64,000 nt of DNA from Sphingobacterium kitahiroshimense (GCF_025961315.1 NZ_JAOQNK010000001.1:1550001-1614000); one strand, 5' to 3'; counted from the first letter of the stretch, positions 1 to 9,331 are shown. The notes: generated by a model not told the origin, from the sequence alone. Numbers and translations are program-made.

Positions 1-121
1 CTGCAGCAGTCAGATTAAAATAAATATTTGCTGGCCGGTCATACGTCATGACCGATACTTTTTTGCAAGAAAAGAACATAGAAATGCCAAGTGTCATGAT
101 TAAAAATGTAGTATATTTCAT
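1..121 (-). CDS. DUF4843-like SusCD-operon lipoprotein (partial)
   Basis: Only the first 40 or so codons are inside the window; the gene runs off the left edge. The minus-strand reading frame opens with ATG at 121 and gives a hydrophobic signal segment ending in a lipobox (FFSC, Cys at residue 19), then a KKVSVMTYDRPANIYF segment. A lipoprotein whose mature start has a Tyr-Asp...Ile-Tyr-Phe pattern directly after a SusD gene is typical of the DUF4843 family, third gene of many SusC/SusD operons. It begins 12 bases after the SusD stop, so it is almost certainly cotranscribed with it. Function of the family is unknown; surface binding is the usual inference. The family call is based on a short stretch. 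Confidence 0.65.
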   Translation of the reverse strand, partial: MKYTTFLIMTLGISMFFSCKKVSVMTYDRPANIYFNLTAA

Positions 122-133
122 TTTGATGTTCAA

Positions 134-1627
134 TTATCTTTGTCCATAAATTATTTCATCATCAGGAAGCGGCCACGTAAATACCTGCTGGTTCACGGGT
201 ATTAAAGCTCCCTGCTGACCAACTATAGGTTGATTTAATCGTTTATATGCAAAAAATAGCTGCCCCTCCGCATACATTTCCTTACGATACTCCTTTATCA
301 GCACCTGACGAAAAGCAGCTTGGCTCATCATTTCCAGCTTCTGCCCGATTCCCCGATTTTGCCTCACCTCATCTAAATAAGCAAGTGCTTGAGCAGGATC
401 ATTGCCAAAAGTGCATTCAGCAGCGATATAATACATTTCACTTAACCTTACTGCTGGGGCGACCAAGTAATGCAAGTTGGCCGAAAAGTTCTCGCTGAAA
501 ACATTTCTTCTATATTTGAGCAAAGGAGAAATAAAAGCTGAACCTACGCTTGTACTTCCAAACCACTGCGTATAGCGCATATCGCTCCCTCCAGCCCCAC
601 CAACATCATATATAATCTTCGCTTCCTCTTGATCCAGGTACATCCCCGAGTTTCCCTCTGTAAACCACTCGTTATTAAACGTGTTGCTCATTGCAGGGAT
701 ATACCAAGCAAACAACAATTCTTTATACAGGATACGGTCCTTTTTATCGGCATCAACTGCCAGGAAATCCGTACGATTTGTCCACGGAAACTTCTTTGCA
801 ACAATAATTTCTTTGGCATATGCTAACGCTTTTATTTGGTCGCCTTTATACAAATTAACACGAGCAAGTAAGCCACATACCGCAAAATAGTTCAGTCTGT
901 GTCTCCTATTTTGCAAGAAAAGATTTCGGTCGCTGAGTTCCGAATTTTCTAGTGTGTCTGTACTTGTCGGATAACCGACAATGTAGGATTTCTGGCGAAT
1001 GGGGTCTATTTTTAACAAATCCTTCGCCTGTTCCAAATCACGGATTACGGAGTCCAGCACTTGAGATACAGAGGACAATTTTGTCGATTTGTTGGAATAA
1101 GTTGTAACGTATGGTATTGCATCCACTTTATCATTGATAACAGGCGCTGGAGCAAATAATCTCAGGGCATCAAAATGCAGAAAAGCGCGCAAGGCCAATG
1201 CCTCCCCTTTAATCAAGGCGTAGTTGTTACCAATAAAAAGATTTTGTTTTTTATCGACTTCGCCTAGAATCAAATTAGCATTGACAATGCCATTATATAA
1301 GCCTTTCCATACATCATCCTTACGAGCGGTGAAATTCGCATCGTTGTACCTGAAGTTTTTAGTTTGCTGGTATCTTAATGGGTCATTACTGGGAATGGTA
1401 TAGTTTTGGACCAATACTTCAGATGTACCGATGGTCAACTCTTTACCATATAAATCACTTTTCGCAGCTCTGGTGTAAACACCTATAAGAGCCTCTTTAA
1501 AGCCATCTTCTGTCGAGAACAGAATATTCTTATCCACATCACTTTCAGGCTGTATATCAAGCCATTTCGCACAAGAAAAAAAACCTAAAGTGGAAATAAA
1601 CATTAGTGTTATATAAATCTTTTTCAT
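134..1627 (-). CDS. SusD/RagB-family nutrient-binding lipoprotein
   Basis: A 497-residue lipoprotein (signal peptide with Cys at about residue 19, FFSC). The mature start WLDIQPES and the following DGFKEALIGVYTRAA segment are the classic SusD N-terminal helix; the C-terminal half carries the usual RLSEMYYIAAEC and LDEVRQNRG motifs. SusD proteins cap the SusC porin and bind the incoming glycan or peptide on the cell surface. It starts 28 bases after the SusC stop and is followed by a DUF4843-like lipoprotein, so it is the third gene of the sigma/FecR/SusC/SusD operon order. The substrate cannot be read from sequence; no glycoside hydrolase or peptidase lies in the visible part of the locus. 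Confidence 0.95.
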   Translation of the reverse strand: MKKIYITLMFISTLGFFSCAKWLDIQPESDVDKNILFSTEDGFKEALIGVYTRAAKSDLYGKELTIGTSEVLVQNYTIPSNDPLRYQQTKNFRYNDANFTARKDDVWKGLYNGIVNANLILGEVDKKQNLFIGNNYALIKGEALALRAFLHFDALRLFAPAPVINDKVDAIPYVTTYSNKSTKLSSVSQVLDSVIRDLEQAKDLLKIDPIRQKSYIVGYPTSTDTLENSELSDRNLFLQNRRHRLNYFAVCGLLARVNLYKGDQIKALAYAKEIIVAKKFPWTNRTDFLAVDADKKDRILYKELLFAWYIPAMSNTFNNEWFTEGNSGMYLDQEEAKIIYDVGGAGGSDMRYTQWFGSTSVGSAFISPLLKYRRNVFSENFSANLHYLVAPAVRLSEMYYIAAECTFGNDPAQALAYLDEVRQNRGIGQKLEMMSQAAFRQVLIKEYRKEMYAEGQLFFAYKRLNQPIVGQQGALIPVNQQVFTWPLPDDEIIYGQR

Positions 1628-1655
1628 TCTTCAATTAGTATAAGTCATTAAATAT

Positions 1656-4600
1656 TTATAAGCCCGCTTGAAGGGTAAAAGAGATACTCCGCGCGAAAGG
1701 ATAATTTATCCCACGTTCTTGCTTGACCGATGACCAACGAAAGATATCATTTGCAACCAGCCCCATCCGTAAGCTTGACAGTGCTAATTTTTTTGTAAAA
1801 GCTTTTCCAGCATCATATGAAATATTGAGTGACTGAAGCGCAAGTAAACGATCTGGCATTATAAATCGCGAAGAGACACGTGTCTGTCCAAGGTCTTGAA
1901 TACTCTTATAGAAAGACACATCCCCCGGGTTTTTCCATTTTTCTTCCAGCACCCGGCTATCTACATTATATCTTGGATCTGCATTTTCCACCCGGTCCAC
2001 CAAAGTTTGATTATAAGTTTTACCGCCCACCCGTGTTTGAAAATAAGCCACCATCATAAATTGCTTATAACGCAGCGTTCCTCCGAAAAAACCTTCTATT
2101 TTAGGAGTGGCCACAGCCACTACATCGATATCCTTCGCATCCCAGTCATAGGTCAACGATCCATCTTTTTTAATGAAAACTTCCTTTCCATTTTCAGGGT
2201 CGATACCAAGCGATGGCACGGCATAAATGGCATCTAACGATTGTCCTTCCTTGTATCTCAGCAAAGGCACAGCCATCAGATCACTTCCCTGCTGTGACTC
2301 ATCCACCCTATCGTTATAACTTTTCAGTGCATTGGAAATCCGGATGATCTTATTTTCGTTCCGAACTAAATTAGCCAGCAAACTAAGCGTCCAGTTTTCG
2401 TTGCGGATAGGTATCCAGTTTGCATTAAGCTCAAAACCTTTATTTTCCATATCACCCAGATTTTCTTTATAGGATGTAAATCCGGTGGAAGGTGCTAAGT
2501 TGATGTCCGCCAAAATATCCCGTGTTATCTTATGATAATATCTTGGAGAAAATGTCAAGCGGTCGTTCCAGAAACCTAAGTCAATCCCAACATCTGTATT
2601 TTGGGTCTTTTGCCAGGTCAGATTCTCATTGCCATAATTCCGGACTGTACTACCTAACCCCGATGAATACCAGTTACTTTTATCATAATTGTAAGTAGTT
2701 CTTGCCATGTAGGGATCAAACTGCACAGAACCTGTCAGACCGATCGTTGTCCGCACACGTAACTGGCTAATAGATTCATTATCGAACCAGGATTCCTTAT
2801 GTATATTCCAGCCGATACCCGTTGACCAAAATGGAGCAGAACGCCTGTTAGCTCCAAATTTAGATGAACCATCGATCCGCAAGGTGGCATCAAAAAGATA
2901 CCTACTGTCAAATGAATAGTTTGAACTCAAGAATGCACCAAATAACCTGGAAGCGCTTAAGCTGCTTTGTGGACTTGCATTTTCAGCATACCCCTTTGCA
3001 AAACCGACACTTGTAAAACGATCATTAGGAAAACCTACAGCTGTAAAAGAACGCTCATCATAACTTTCCGTTCTTATATTTGTTCCCGCTACAATATTGA
3101 AATTATGTTTTTCGATTGTCCGCATCCAGTTCGCCCGCACATTGGCATCCCAGTACAGTTCATTATTCGTATAACTGGTATAACTACCTTTTAAATCTGT
3201 TTGACTTGTCGGATAATAAAAAAAATCATTGGCCAAAGGCGAACGGAAGTTGTCATTATTGTTTAGTCTCTTCAGTAAGCTTACTTGTCCACGCAATCGC
3301 AAACCATTGCCTAGATCTAGATCTGCAGATAGATTATCTAATAGTTCGGTATAGCCTAATTTGTTGAAGCTACTTAAAGTAGCATTATAAAGTGGGTTCA
3401 ATACATGCTCCCTTTGGCTTGACCCTGAGTTGGCGACCCTGGTCCAAACATCAATTTCCTGAAGAATATTACCGTTATCGTCTTTCATCCGATAATAGGG
3501 GTTCATCAGCACATAATCTGAAAAATTACCATATGGAGATTCCGTACCATTCACGATGGTCACTGATAATTCATTTTGGAAGCGAACTTTATTACGAAGA
3601 TTGTAGCTGAAATTCAGACCTCCAGAATATTGGTTTCTACCGGACCCTTTCATGACTCCAGGTCGTGTCTGGTAACGAAGGTCCACGCCATATCTGAATG
3701 TTTCTGCACCTCCCTGGATGTACAGTCCATGCTTTTGCCCAACAGCAGTTCGCACAGGCTGAGAGAGCCAGTACGTGTCTACTCCGCCCAATACATTTGC
3801 TAATTTGCTATAATATAATTGATCAAGAACATCTTGCGACTGTCGTTGTAAATCACTATCATAGAGCCCTGCCAATTTTTCGTAAGCTAATTTATCTGGC
3901 GCATTCAAGACTTTATATCCGGTCAGATCAGGAACATTGACATTGCTTTCATGCGTATAAGTCAGCTGTAACTTTCCATCTTTAGGTGCTTTTGTCGTGA
4001 TCACCATTACCCCATTTGCAGCACGTGATCCATAGATCGCTGTTGCTGCAGCGTCTTTTAAAATGGTTACACTCTCAATACGGGTCATATCCAGATCCAA
4101 AACTTTTTGAACACTAACTTCAAAACCATCCATAATAAAGGCAGGCATATTGATCGAGGTCGTAATATTATCACGTCGCAGTACCTCATTATTTCCAGAA
4201 GGCAAGGAAGAAGATCCTCTGACATTGATATTGGGAAGCGCATTGGGATTAGATCCTGCTAAATTATTGTCCAGTAACTTGAATGATGGATCGAACACTT
4301 GCATCGCTTGGAGCACATTCTGAGGATTCACCTGTCTTAATTCTTCTCCGCTTTTGGTAACCGCAGTACCTGTGTAAGAATCTTTTTTGATGACCTGATA
4401 CCCCGTTACGACCACTTGCTCAAGTGCATTAGGCTCCTCCTCCATGCGAATAGAATAGTCAAATTTATCATCCAATAACTGCAATAAATAAGTCCGATAT
4501 CCCACCATACTCATGGTCAGCGTACCCTTTGCTTCCCCCAGAAAAAATTGTCCATTTTGATCTGAAATCGTGACTGGTTTCCCATTGTGAAGCACCGTTA

Positions 4601-5021
4601 CTCCGTTTAAGGGATTTTGATCCTTACCCCTTACGGTAACTTTGATCTCTCGCTGTGAAGGTTTTTTAACCGCCGGAGCAGTTTTTTGATTGGTAGTATG
4701 CGATAGTTGTTCCAAGAATATTGTTTTTGAATCAATCGTATAGCTCATATCCTGATCCTTTAAAATCTGATCAAGAAAAACCTTAAGTGTCACCTTTTCG
4801 ACTTTCACGGTTATCGGCTTTGCCCTATCAAGTAATTTTTTGGCACCCATGAACTCATAATTAGTCTGTTTCTTGATCGCCTGCAATACTTCTGTAAGTG
4901 CCACATCGCGACCCGAATAGGTAATGGTTTGCGCATTCAAATTTTGACAGATGAAAAATAGAAGCACAACAAACAATGACAATGGCTTTGTCACTTTTAA
5001 AGAGTAAGAATTTATTTTCAT
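1656..5021 (-). CDS. SusC/RagA TonB-dependent transporter with STN signalling domain
   Basis: An 1121-residue outer-membrane transporter. After a signal peptide (to about residue 31) comes a secretin/TonB N-terminal (STN) domain at about 32-85, then a carboxypeptidase-regulatory-like domain (about 127-200), the TonB-box-like VVVTGYQ stretch, the plug domain with INVRGSSSLPSG and TRIESVTILKDAAATAIYGSRAANGVMVITTK-type motifs, and a long beta-barrel ending in an aromatic-poor LQAGL. The STN domain is the part that talks to a FecR anti-sigma factor, and exactly such a FecR and ECF sigma pair lies directly upstream. It imports a large ligand delivered by the SusD downstream, using TonB energy. Confidence 0.96.
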   Translation of the reverse strand: MKINSYSLKVTKPLSLFVVLLFFICQNLNAQTITYSGRDVALTEVLQAIKKQTNYEFMGAKKLLDRAKPITVKVEKVTLKVFLDQILKDQDMSYTIDSKTIFLEQLSHTTNQKTAPAVKKPSQREIKVTVRGKDQNPLNGVTVLHNGKPVTISDQNGQFFLGEAKGTLTMSMVGYRTYLLQLLDDKFDYSIRMEEEPNALEQVVVTGYQVIKKDSYTGTAVTKSGEELRQVNPQNVLQAMQVFDPSFKLLDNNLAGSNPNALPNINVRGSSSLPSGNNEVLRRDNITTSINMPAFIMDGFEVSVQKVLDLDMTRIESVTILKDAAATAIYGSRAANGVMVITTKAPKDGKLQLTYTHESNVNVPDLTGYKVLNAPDKLAYEKLAGLYDSDLQRQSQDVLDQLYYSKLANVLGGVDTYWLSQPVRTAVGQKHGLYIQGGAETFRYGVDLRYQTRPGVMKGSGRNQYSGGLNFSYNLRNKVRFQNELSVTIVNGTESPYGNFSDYVLMNPYYRMKDDNGNILQEIDVWTRVANSGSSQREHVLNPLYNATLSSFNKLGYTELLDNLSADLDLGNGLRLRGQVSLLKRLNNNDNFRSPLANDFFYYPTSQTDLKGSYTSYTNNELYWDANVRANWMRTIEKHNFNIVAGTNIRTESYDERSFTAVGFPNDRFTSVGFAKGYAENASPQSSLSASRLFGAFLSSNYSFDSRYLFDATLRIDGSSKFGANRRSAPFWSTGIGWNIHKESWFDNESISQLRVRTTIGLTGSVQFDPYMARTTYNYDKSNWYSSGLGSTVRNYGNENLTWQKTQNTDVGIDLGFWNDRLTFSPRYYHKITRDILADINLAPSTGFTSYKENLGDMENKGFELNANWIPIRNENWTLSLLANLVRNENKIIRISNALKSYNDRVDESQQGSDLMAVPLLRYKEGQSLDAIYAVPSLGIDPENGKEVFIKKDGSLTYDWDAKDIDVVAVATPKIEGFFGGTLRYKQFMMVAYFQTRVGGKTYNQTLVDRVENADPRYNVDSRVLEEKWKNPGDVSFYKSIQDLGQTRVSSRFIMPDRLLALQSLNISYDAGKAFTKKLALSSLRMGLVANDIFRWSSVKQERGINYPFARSISFTLQAGL

Positions 5022-5118
5022 TAATAATGTTTAGGTTAGTTTGTCGGACTAGGTCCAATAAAATTCATATAGGCTTTCGTGTTAAGTTGTTTCTAATAGT
5101 CCTCCTTTCTTTTTAAAA

Positions 5119-6288
5119 TCAGTTCTTTTCTATGATTAATTTTCCATTTGCTGTAAAATGGTAATGTAAATTCTGGTCTTTTAAGATCTTTAATATGGTA
5201 CTCAGTTTACTGGTGCGATACGTTCCACCGAAAAACTCGACATCAGGCATCTGGCCCCTGTACTCAACATCCACATTATACCACCGTGACAAATCGTCCA
5301 TGACTTCAAAGAGAGACTTTCCGTCAAAATTAAATCGGCCGTCTACCCAAGCCAGTTCCTGATCCACATCAACAGCACGGCTGGTTAGCTTACCTTTATT
5401 TACAAGAGACTGGTAACCTGGCAATAGAACAATATGCTTTCCACTAGTTAATTCTTTTACTTGTACTTTACCCTCCAGCAGTGTTGTTCTCATATCACTC
5501 TTGTTACCATAGGTATTCACATTAAAATGAGTACCAAGGACAGAAACTTGCTGATTTGCAGTTTCAACGATAAAGGGTTGATTTTTACGCTTGGCAACCT
5601 CAAAATAGGCTTCGCCATGCACATTGACCTCACGTTTATCCGTTGCAAATACGGTAGGATAACGAAGTGTCGTTGCCGCATTTAATTTGACACGTGTACC
5701 ATCAGGTAAAATAACATCATAAATACCTCCTCGAGGAGTTTCAATTGTGGCAAATTGAGCTGCTTGTGTCTCTGCCACTTCCCCCCCATCATCATAATGA
5801 ACTCCTTTATTACTGATAAAGACTTCACTTTCACGCTCATTGAGCTGAAATTGGCGTCCATCAGAAAAAGTTACTATAGCTCGGTTTTTAGCAGGAAGTC
5901 TATCTGTCTGTGACAGTTGGTTTTCAGCAGGAATTTTTAAGCCAATCTGGTTATAGTACCAAACTGATCCAAAAGCAATAAGCAAACATGCTGCGGCAAC
6001 ATACGGTAGCAGACGTTTAAATTGAAAAGCTTTTTGAGGAACAGGCCTTACAAATAGTTTTGATCTTACTTTCTCAAAATCTCTATTTTTCTCAAATTCC
6101 TGTAAACTTTCAAAAGCCTTTTTTTGCATTATCTGATCAAAGCAACGTTTGTAAACCGCTTGATTCTCTGGAGACTCACTCAACCATTTTTTTATAAGCA
6201 AACGGTCTTCAGCGTGCTGTTCACCCTTCATTTCTTGAACAATGAGGGTGCTAATACGAATCAATAATTCTTCTTCTGTTAGGTTCAT
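5119..6288 (-). CDS. FecR-family anti-sigma factor
   Basis: The ATG at 6288 (protein starting MNLTEEEL, 389 residues) is preferred over an ATG 30 bases earlier, because FecR proteins normally start a few residues before this helical N-terminal domain. The cytoplasmic N-terminal domain (about 1-90) would hold the sigma factor; one membrane segment follows at about 94-111 (LLPYVAAACLLIAFGSVW); the periplasmic FecR domain (about 180-275, with the ETPRGGIYDVILPDGTRVKLNA signature) and a C-terminal DUF4974 domain receive the signal from the STN domain of the SusC encoded 98 bases downstream. The sigma gene precedes it by 66 bases. This is a standard cell-surface signalling unit. Confidence 0.95.
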   Translation of the reverse strand: MNLTEEELLIRISTLIVQEMKGEQHAEDRLLIKKWLSESPENQAVYKRCFDQIMQKKAFESLQEFEKNRDFEKVRSKLFVRPVPQKAFQFKRLLPYVAAACLLIAFGSVWYYNQIGLKIPAENQLSQTDRLPAKNRAIVTFSDGRQFQLNERESEVFISNKGVHYDDGGEVAETQAAQFATIETPRGGIYDVILPDGTRVKLNAATTLRYPTVFATDKREVNVHGEAYFEVAKRKNQPFIVETANQQVSVLGTHFNVNTYGNKSDMRTTLLEGKVQVKELTSGKHIVLLPGYQSLVNKGKLTSRAVDVDQELAWVDGRFNFDGKSLFEVMDDLSRWYNVDVEYRGQMPDVEFFGGTYRTSKLSTILKILKDQNLHYHFTANGKLIIEKN

Positions 6289-6354
6289 AATATCTCTTTT
6301 CAATAATAGATACCGCACCGAATTAAAAAAGTACTAAAGAAGAATAAAAAAAAA

Positions 6355-6942
6355 TTAAATTTTTGAAGAAAAGAATACGATGGACATCAGGTAATGAAAA
6401 GAATCGCGGCTTAATAGCTTTCGCAATAAGCTTAAGGCGCGCAGTTTCTGATTCTTTACAGTTTGAATGTTAATATTTAACAAGTCGGCCACTTCCTGAT
6501 TGCTATGACCTTCTAAATACGTAAGCTCCACGATCTCACGTGCTTTAGGAGGAAGTTTATTAAGAGCATGATACAGCTCTGCCATCGTTTCTGTATACAC
6601 GATTTCCTGAAGTTGATTCGATTGATTTTGATCCTGAAGATGGATATAAGTATCCACCCGATTAAATCTTCTTTGCCGAGAAGCTTGATAATTTAGTCCC
6701 AAACGACGTGCAGTTTGATATAAGGCGGCTTTGAGATGCTGCATACTTTCATAATTGCGTTTACTTTGCCATAGTCGGATAAAACTTTCCTCTGCTATAT
6801 CTTCCGATTCTTTAGACTCATAAACAAAACTTGATGCAAACAAACAGATACGAGCAAAATAGCGATGGTATATATACGCACATGCTTCTTCTTTTCCTTC
6901 AGAGAAGTCTTCAAGCAATTCTTTTTCGCTTGTATATTTCAT
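6355..6942 (-). CDS. ECF-type RNA polymerase sigma factor (FecI-like)
   Basis: A 195-residue sigma-70 family protein with region 2 at about residues 25-90 (DIAEESFIRLWQ motif) and a helix-turn-helix region 4 at about 125-180 (LPPKAREIVELTYLEGHSNQEVADLLNI type). It is the first gene of the minus-strand operon with FecR, SusC and SusD, and should direct transcription of the SusC/SusD genes when the ligand is bound outside. Its own promoter probably has the TAnnTTTG element at 6983-6990. The C-terminus (MSIVFFSSKI) is a little longer and more hydrophobic than usual. Confidence 0.95.
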   Translation of the reverse strand: MKYTSEKELLEDFSEGKEEACAYIYHRYFARICLFASSFVYESKESEDIAEESFIRLWQSKRNYESMQHLKAALYQTARRLGLNYQASRQRRFNRVDTYIHLQDQNQSNQLQEIVYTETMAELYHALNKLPPKAREIVELTYLEGHSNQEVADLLNINIQTVKNQKLRALSLLRKLLSRDSFHYLMSIVFFSSKI

Positions 6943-6982
6943 TCATAAATCTATTTTCAGGTTCGGTAGCTGTTTTAAAACT

Positions 6983-6990
6983 CAAATATA
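6983..6990 (-). promoter_or_regulatory. Bacteroidota -7 promoter element before the ECF sigma gene
   Basis: The minus strand reads TATATTTG, an exact match to the Bacteroidota -7 consensus TAnnTTTG, about 40 bases before the sigma-factor start codon. No clear -33 TTTG was found at ideal spacing, so this is a moderate call. Confidence 0.4.
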
Positions 6991-7167
6991 TACATAAAAG
7001 TTATAAAATATACCGCAAAAAACATGAAACAGGAGATTCAAGTAGAGTCTTCTCTCTCCCGCAATAGAGAAACATACCACCGCTTCAGTAAATAATCTAA
7101 TAGGACACTTTCCGAATAGAATTGTTTACAAGAGCGTTTTCAAAAATGGAAATTAATTTTGTATATT

Positions 7168-7243
7168 AGGATTCGATTAAATCATCAATTCGGGCTTGGC
7201 TTGATGAATTGCCCCAGATAGTAAACTATCTGGGGCTTTTTTC
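7168..7243 (+). ncRNA. Putative small RNA with two hairpins, copy 1
   Basis: A block at about 7129-7243 is repeated at about 14570-14683. It has an exact TAnnTTTG promoter element (TAATTTTG, 7154-7161), then hairpin 1 (TCATCAA 7182-7188 with TTGATGA 7201-7207) and a strong terminator hairpin (GCCCCAGATAG 7211-7221 with CTATCTGGGGC 7226-7236) followed by a run of T. There is no ORF. Base changes between the two copies keep the stems as G-U pairs, which argues for a folded RNA. The stretch 6943-7490 holds no other feature that I can see. The transcript start is inferred from the promoter spacing. It could also be no more than a duplicated terminator region. Confidence 0.55.
7211..7242 (+). terminator. 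Rho-independent terminator of sRNA copy 1
   Basis: An 11-base perfect stem (GCCCCAGATAG / CTATCTGGGGC) with a four-base loop, followed by six T. It closes the putative small RNA and isolates the next gene from upstream transcription. Confidence 0.85.
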
Positions 7244-7490
7244 ATATCATTTTGATTTTCCCCATAATTCTTCAGCGAAATCATGTGAGTACTTGTATAA
7301 GCTGTATTATTATAAGTATTTACATCTTTTGAAAAATTCATAAAAATTCCTATATTGAAGATAATTACAAAGTGATCAGCTAAGATTATATTTCTTTCTT
7401 CTTAAAATGAAGTTAGTATTTAAGTAAGGTATAATCTGTTTTTTACCTTTCCCATTATTCTATTTAAATATTTTTAAATCATTAATAAAT

Positions 7491-8660
7491 ATGGTTATGA
7501 GATTACATTGCTTAATTGTTTTAACGATATTAATGACATTTTCTGCTATTGTGTATGGACAAGACCATGTTAAAGTCAGAATAAATCTCAGAGGTATTGA
7601 CAAAGAGAAATTAATAGTGCATTTTGATGACGGTATTGTATTAGACGTACTTGAACTAGACCAAGCAGATTCTAGTATTAACATTGATAAACCTGTCTAT
7701 ACACGCTACCCTACATTAAATGTCACTTATGATCGTAAATATGATAAAAACTATTTCATAGATAGTAATCTCAGTATTTTGAATCTTTTTTATGATCCAA
7801 AGAGGAAAGAAACGCCATTTTATTCTGAAGGTAATACCCATATAACTGCTATTTATGATACGGCTTCAAATGAGATTTATCGTAATCTTAAAAGAGAGCA
7901 AGAAATAGAATTGATAAAACTGAATAATCTGTTTACAAAGCATGGTAGTGAGCTTCGCACGAATGATTCTATTAAATACGAACTTGCTAATACCGTGAAA
8001 GTCATCAACACTAAATCACTGGACTACCTAACACCATATGCCAATGACTTTTTTTCTTTTTACTATTTCAAAGATCAAGTACTTGGATTAGCTAGTTTAG
8101 TAGAAAATGATTCAGAATATTACAGTAACTTATTAGCGTATTACAATAATACATTTCCGGATGAATTTAGAAATACGAAGGAAGGGAAAAAAATCGCCGC
8201 TCAGTTACAGCAAAAAATATCACCTACACGTCTAAAAGAGAATGAAATTTTACCAGATATTCACTTTAAAGATATCAATCGCGGGGCAATTAAACTTAAA
8301 AACTCGAAAGAAAATTTTGTTTTGTTAGATTTTTGGGCAAGTTGGTGTGGACCTTGTTTACAACAGATACCAGATATCACGGAGCTGCGTAAGCAATTCT
8401 CCACAGATGTATTGAAGATAGTTAGCATTTCGATTGATAGAGATTCCACTAGTTTTATCAATAGTGTAAAGGAACATAAGATGGACTGGATACATAGTTT
8501 GGATAGAGGTAGTTTGTTGAGCGATTCACTAGGTATCAGCAGCGTTCCAACACTTTTGTTATTGAATCGACATGGTAAGATCGTTTACTATAAAAACGGA
8601 GGAAAACTTGATGTAGATAGAATTCGTGCAATTATTAGGGAGGATTCGTGCAATTATTAG
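7491..8660 (+). CDS. Exported TlpA-like thioredoxin-fold protein
   Basis: A 389-residue protein with a Sec signal peptide (VLTILMTFSAIVYGQ), a poorly conserved N-terminal half of the DUF4369-like kind, and a C-terminal TlpA/AhpC-type thioredoxin domain from about residue 250. The active site is W285-C286-G-P-C289 in the usual FWASWCGPC context, so both redox cysteines are present. Such proteins reduce or exchange disulfides in the periplasm. The gene stands alone between the small RNA copy 1 and a long AT-rich gap. An ATG at 7497 is an equally good start. A 22-base tandem duplication at its end alters the last residues (see the repeat at 8622). Confidence 0.88.
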   Translation: MVMRLHCLIVLTILMTFSAIVYGQDHVKVRINLRGIDKEKLIVHFDDGIVLDVLELDQADSSINIDKPVYTRYPTLNVTYDRKYDKNYFIDSNLSILNLFYDPKRKETPFYSEGNTHITAIYDTASNEIYRNLKREQEIELIKLNNLFTKHGSELRTNDSIKYELANTVKVINTKSLDYLTPYANDFFSFYYFKDQVLGLASLVENDSEYYSNLLAYYNNTFPDEFRNTKEGKKIAAQLQQKISPTRLKENEILPDIHFKDINRGAIKLKNSKENFVLLDFWASWCGPCLQQIPDITELRKQFSTDVLKIVSISIDRDSTSFINSVKEHKMDWIHSLDRGSLLSDSLGISSVPTLLLLNRHGKIVYYKNGGKLDVDRIRAIIREDSCNY

Positions 8661-8665
8661 GGAGG
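8622..8665 (+). repeat. 22-bp perfect tandem duplication at the end of the thioredoxin gene
   Basis: The unit at 8622-8643 is repeated exactly at 8644-8665. Without the second unit the frame would stop at a TGA straight after Glu-Asp; with it the frame gains SCNY before the TAG at 8658-8660. It is probably a recent slippage event. Confidence 0.9.
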
Positions 8666-8956
8666 ATTGATGTTTAGACAATATCATTTTTTAAATTAAA
8701 CCTTTATCTTGATTTCTAAGCTAAGGTACATAAAAGATAGATCTCAGCTAATTTAAAGACGCATGAATCCTCTGTCATTTCAAAATGTAAATGGCTAGAT
8801 TATCCTAAAAAAAAAGTTTAAAAATATTTTTTGTCATGAACCTTTTTATGGGACAGTTGTTTTATTATTGAAAACTATAGCAAACCTGCTTTTTATAAAG
8901 CAGCAAATAAATCGACGTAGTACAGTAGAAAATCCAAATGCACCCAAAACTTTTGG

Positions 8957-9046
8957 ATGACGAAACAAAAAAGAGGAAACGATAAGAAACATAAAAAAAA
9001 TTACTATACACCAAAACGTCAAGATAAAGGGTCTAATGAAAATTAG
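8957..9046 (+). CDS. Possible small basic protein (29 aa)
   Basis: The frame from ATG 8957 to TAG 9046 codes for a very basic, Lys-rich 29-residue peptide (starts MTKQKRGNDKKHKKNYY). Its stop codon falls inside the terminator stem at 9029-9050, as is common for short transcripts, which suggests a real small message or small RNA. I do not recognise a family. It could be chance: the region is A-rich, and A-rich DNA easily gives Lys-rich frames. Confidence 0.35.
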   Translation: MTKQKRGNDKKHKKNYYTPKRQDKGSNEN

Positions 9047-9054
9047 GCCCTTTT
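9029..9054 (+). terminator. Rho-independent terminator
   Basis: Perfect nine-base stem GGGTCTAAT / ATTAGGCCC (one G-C/T-G adjustment) with a GAAA tetraloop and a T run. It must end a transcript that begins in the 8661-9000 gap or in the thioredoxin gene. Confidence 0.8.
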
Positions 9055-9272
9055 GACTTTAAAGAACTCTCCAATTAGCATGAAATCCATTAAGAAGATC
9101 AAAATGGATTATTTTTTATACCATTCAATGTTTTGATAATTTACACTGACGTAAATTTAGATTTCACTAATAATAAGCAAAAAAATGCAATCAATTAGGA
9201 ACATTTAAAATCCCCTTTTTTAATATACTATTTAAATTTGTGCCAATTAATTATTTTTCAACAGTATAATTA

Positions 9273-9303
9273 TTTCGCTAATATGGGATTTTTCATATCT
9301 TTG
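9273..9303 (+). promoter_or_regulatory. Probable promoter of the first IPT lipoprotein array
   Basis: An exact -7 element TATCTTTG at 9296-9303 lies 28 bases before the ATG at 9332, with a weaker TTTCG at the -33 position (9273-9277). Confidence 0.5.
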
Positions 9304-9331
9304 CGATCTAATAGCCATCTTAATTATACTT

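Larger units (their letters stand above)
8661..9331. other. Intergenic stretch with a 29-codon ORF, terminator and promoter
   Basis: The 670-base gap is very AT-rich. It holds a short inverted repeat (CTGCTTT / AAAGCAG near 8888-8904), a possible 29-residue basic ORF (8957-9046), a terminator (9029-9054) and a promoter for the lipoprotein operon (9273-9303). Nothing else is recognisable. Confidence 0.6.

Noticed and set aside
1896..3940. Several plus-strand ORFs of 70-113 codons
   Set aside because: They lie opposite the first SusC gene and have the composition of antisense frames.
4861..5058. 65-codon minus-strand ORF near the SusC start
   Set aside because: It is an alternative frame across the SusC signal peptide and leader, with no protein features.
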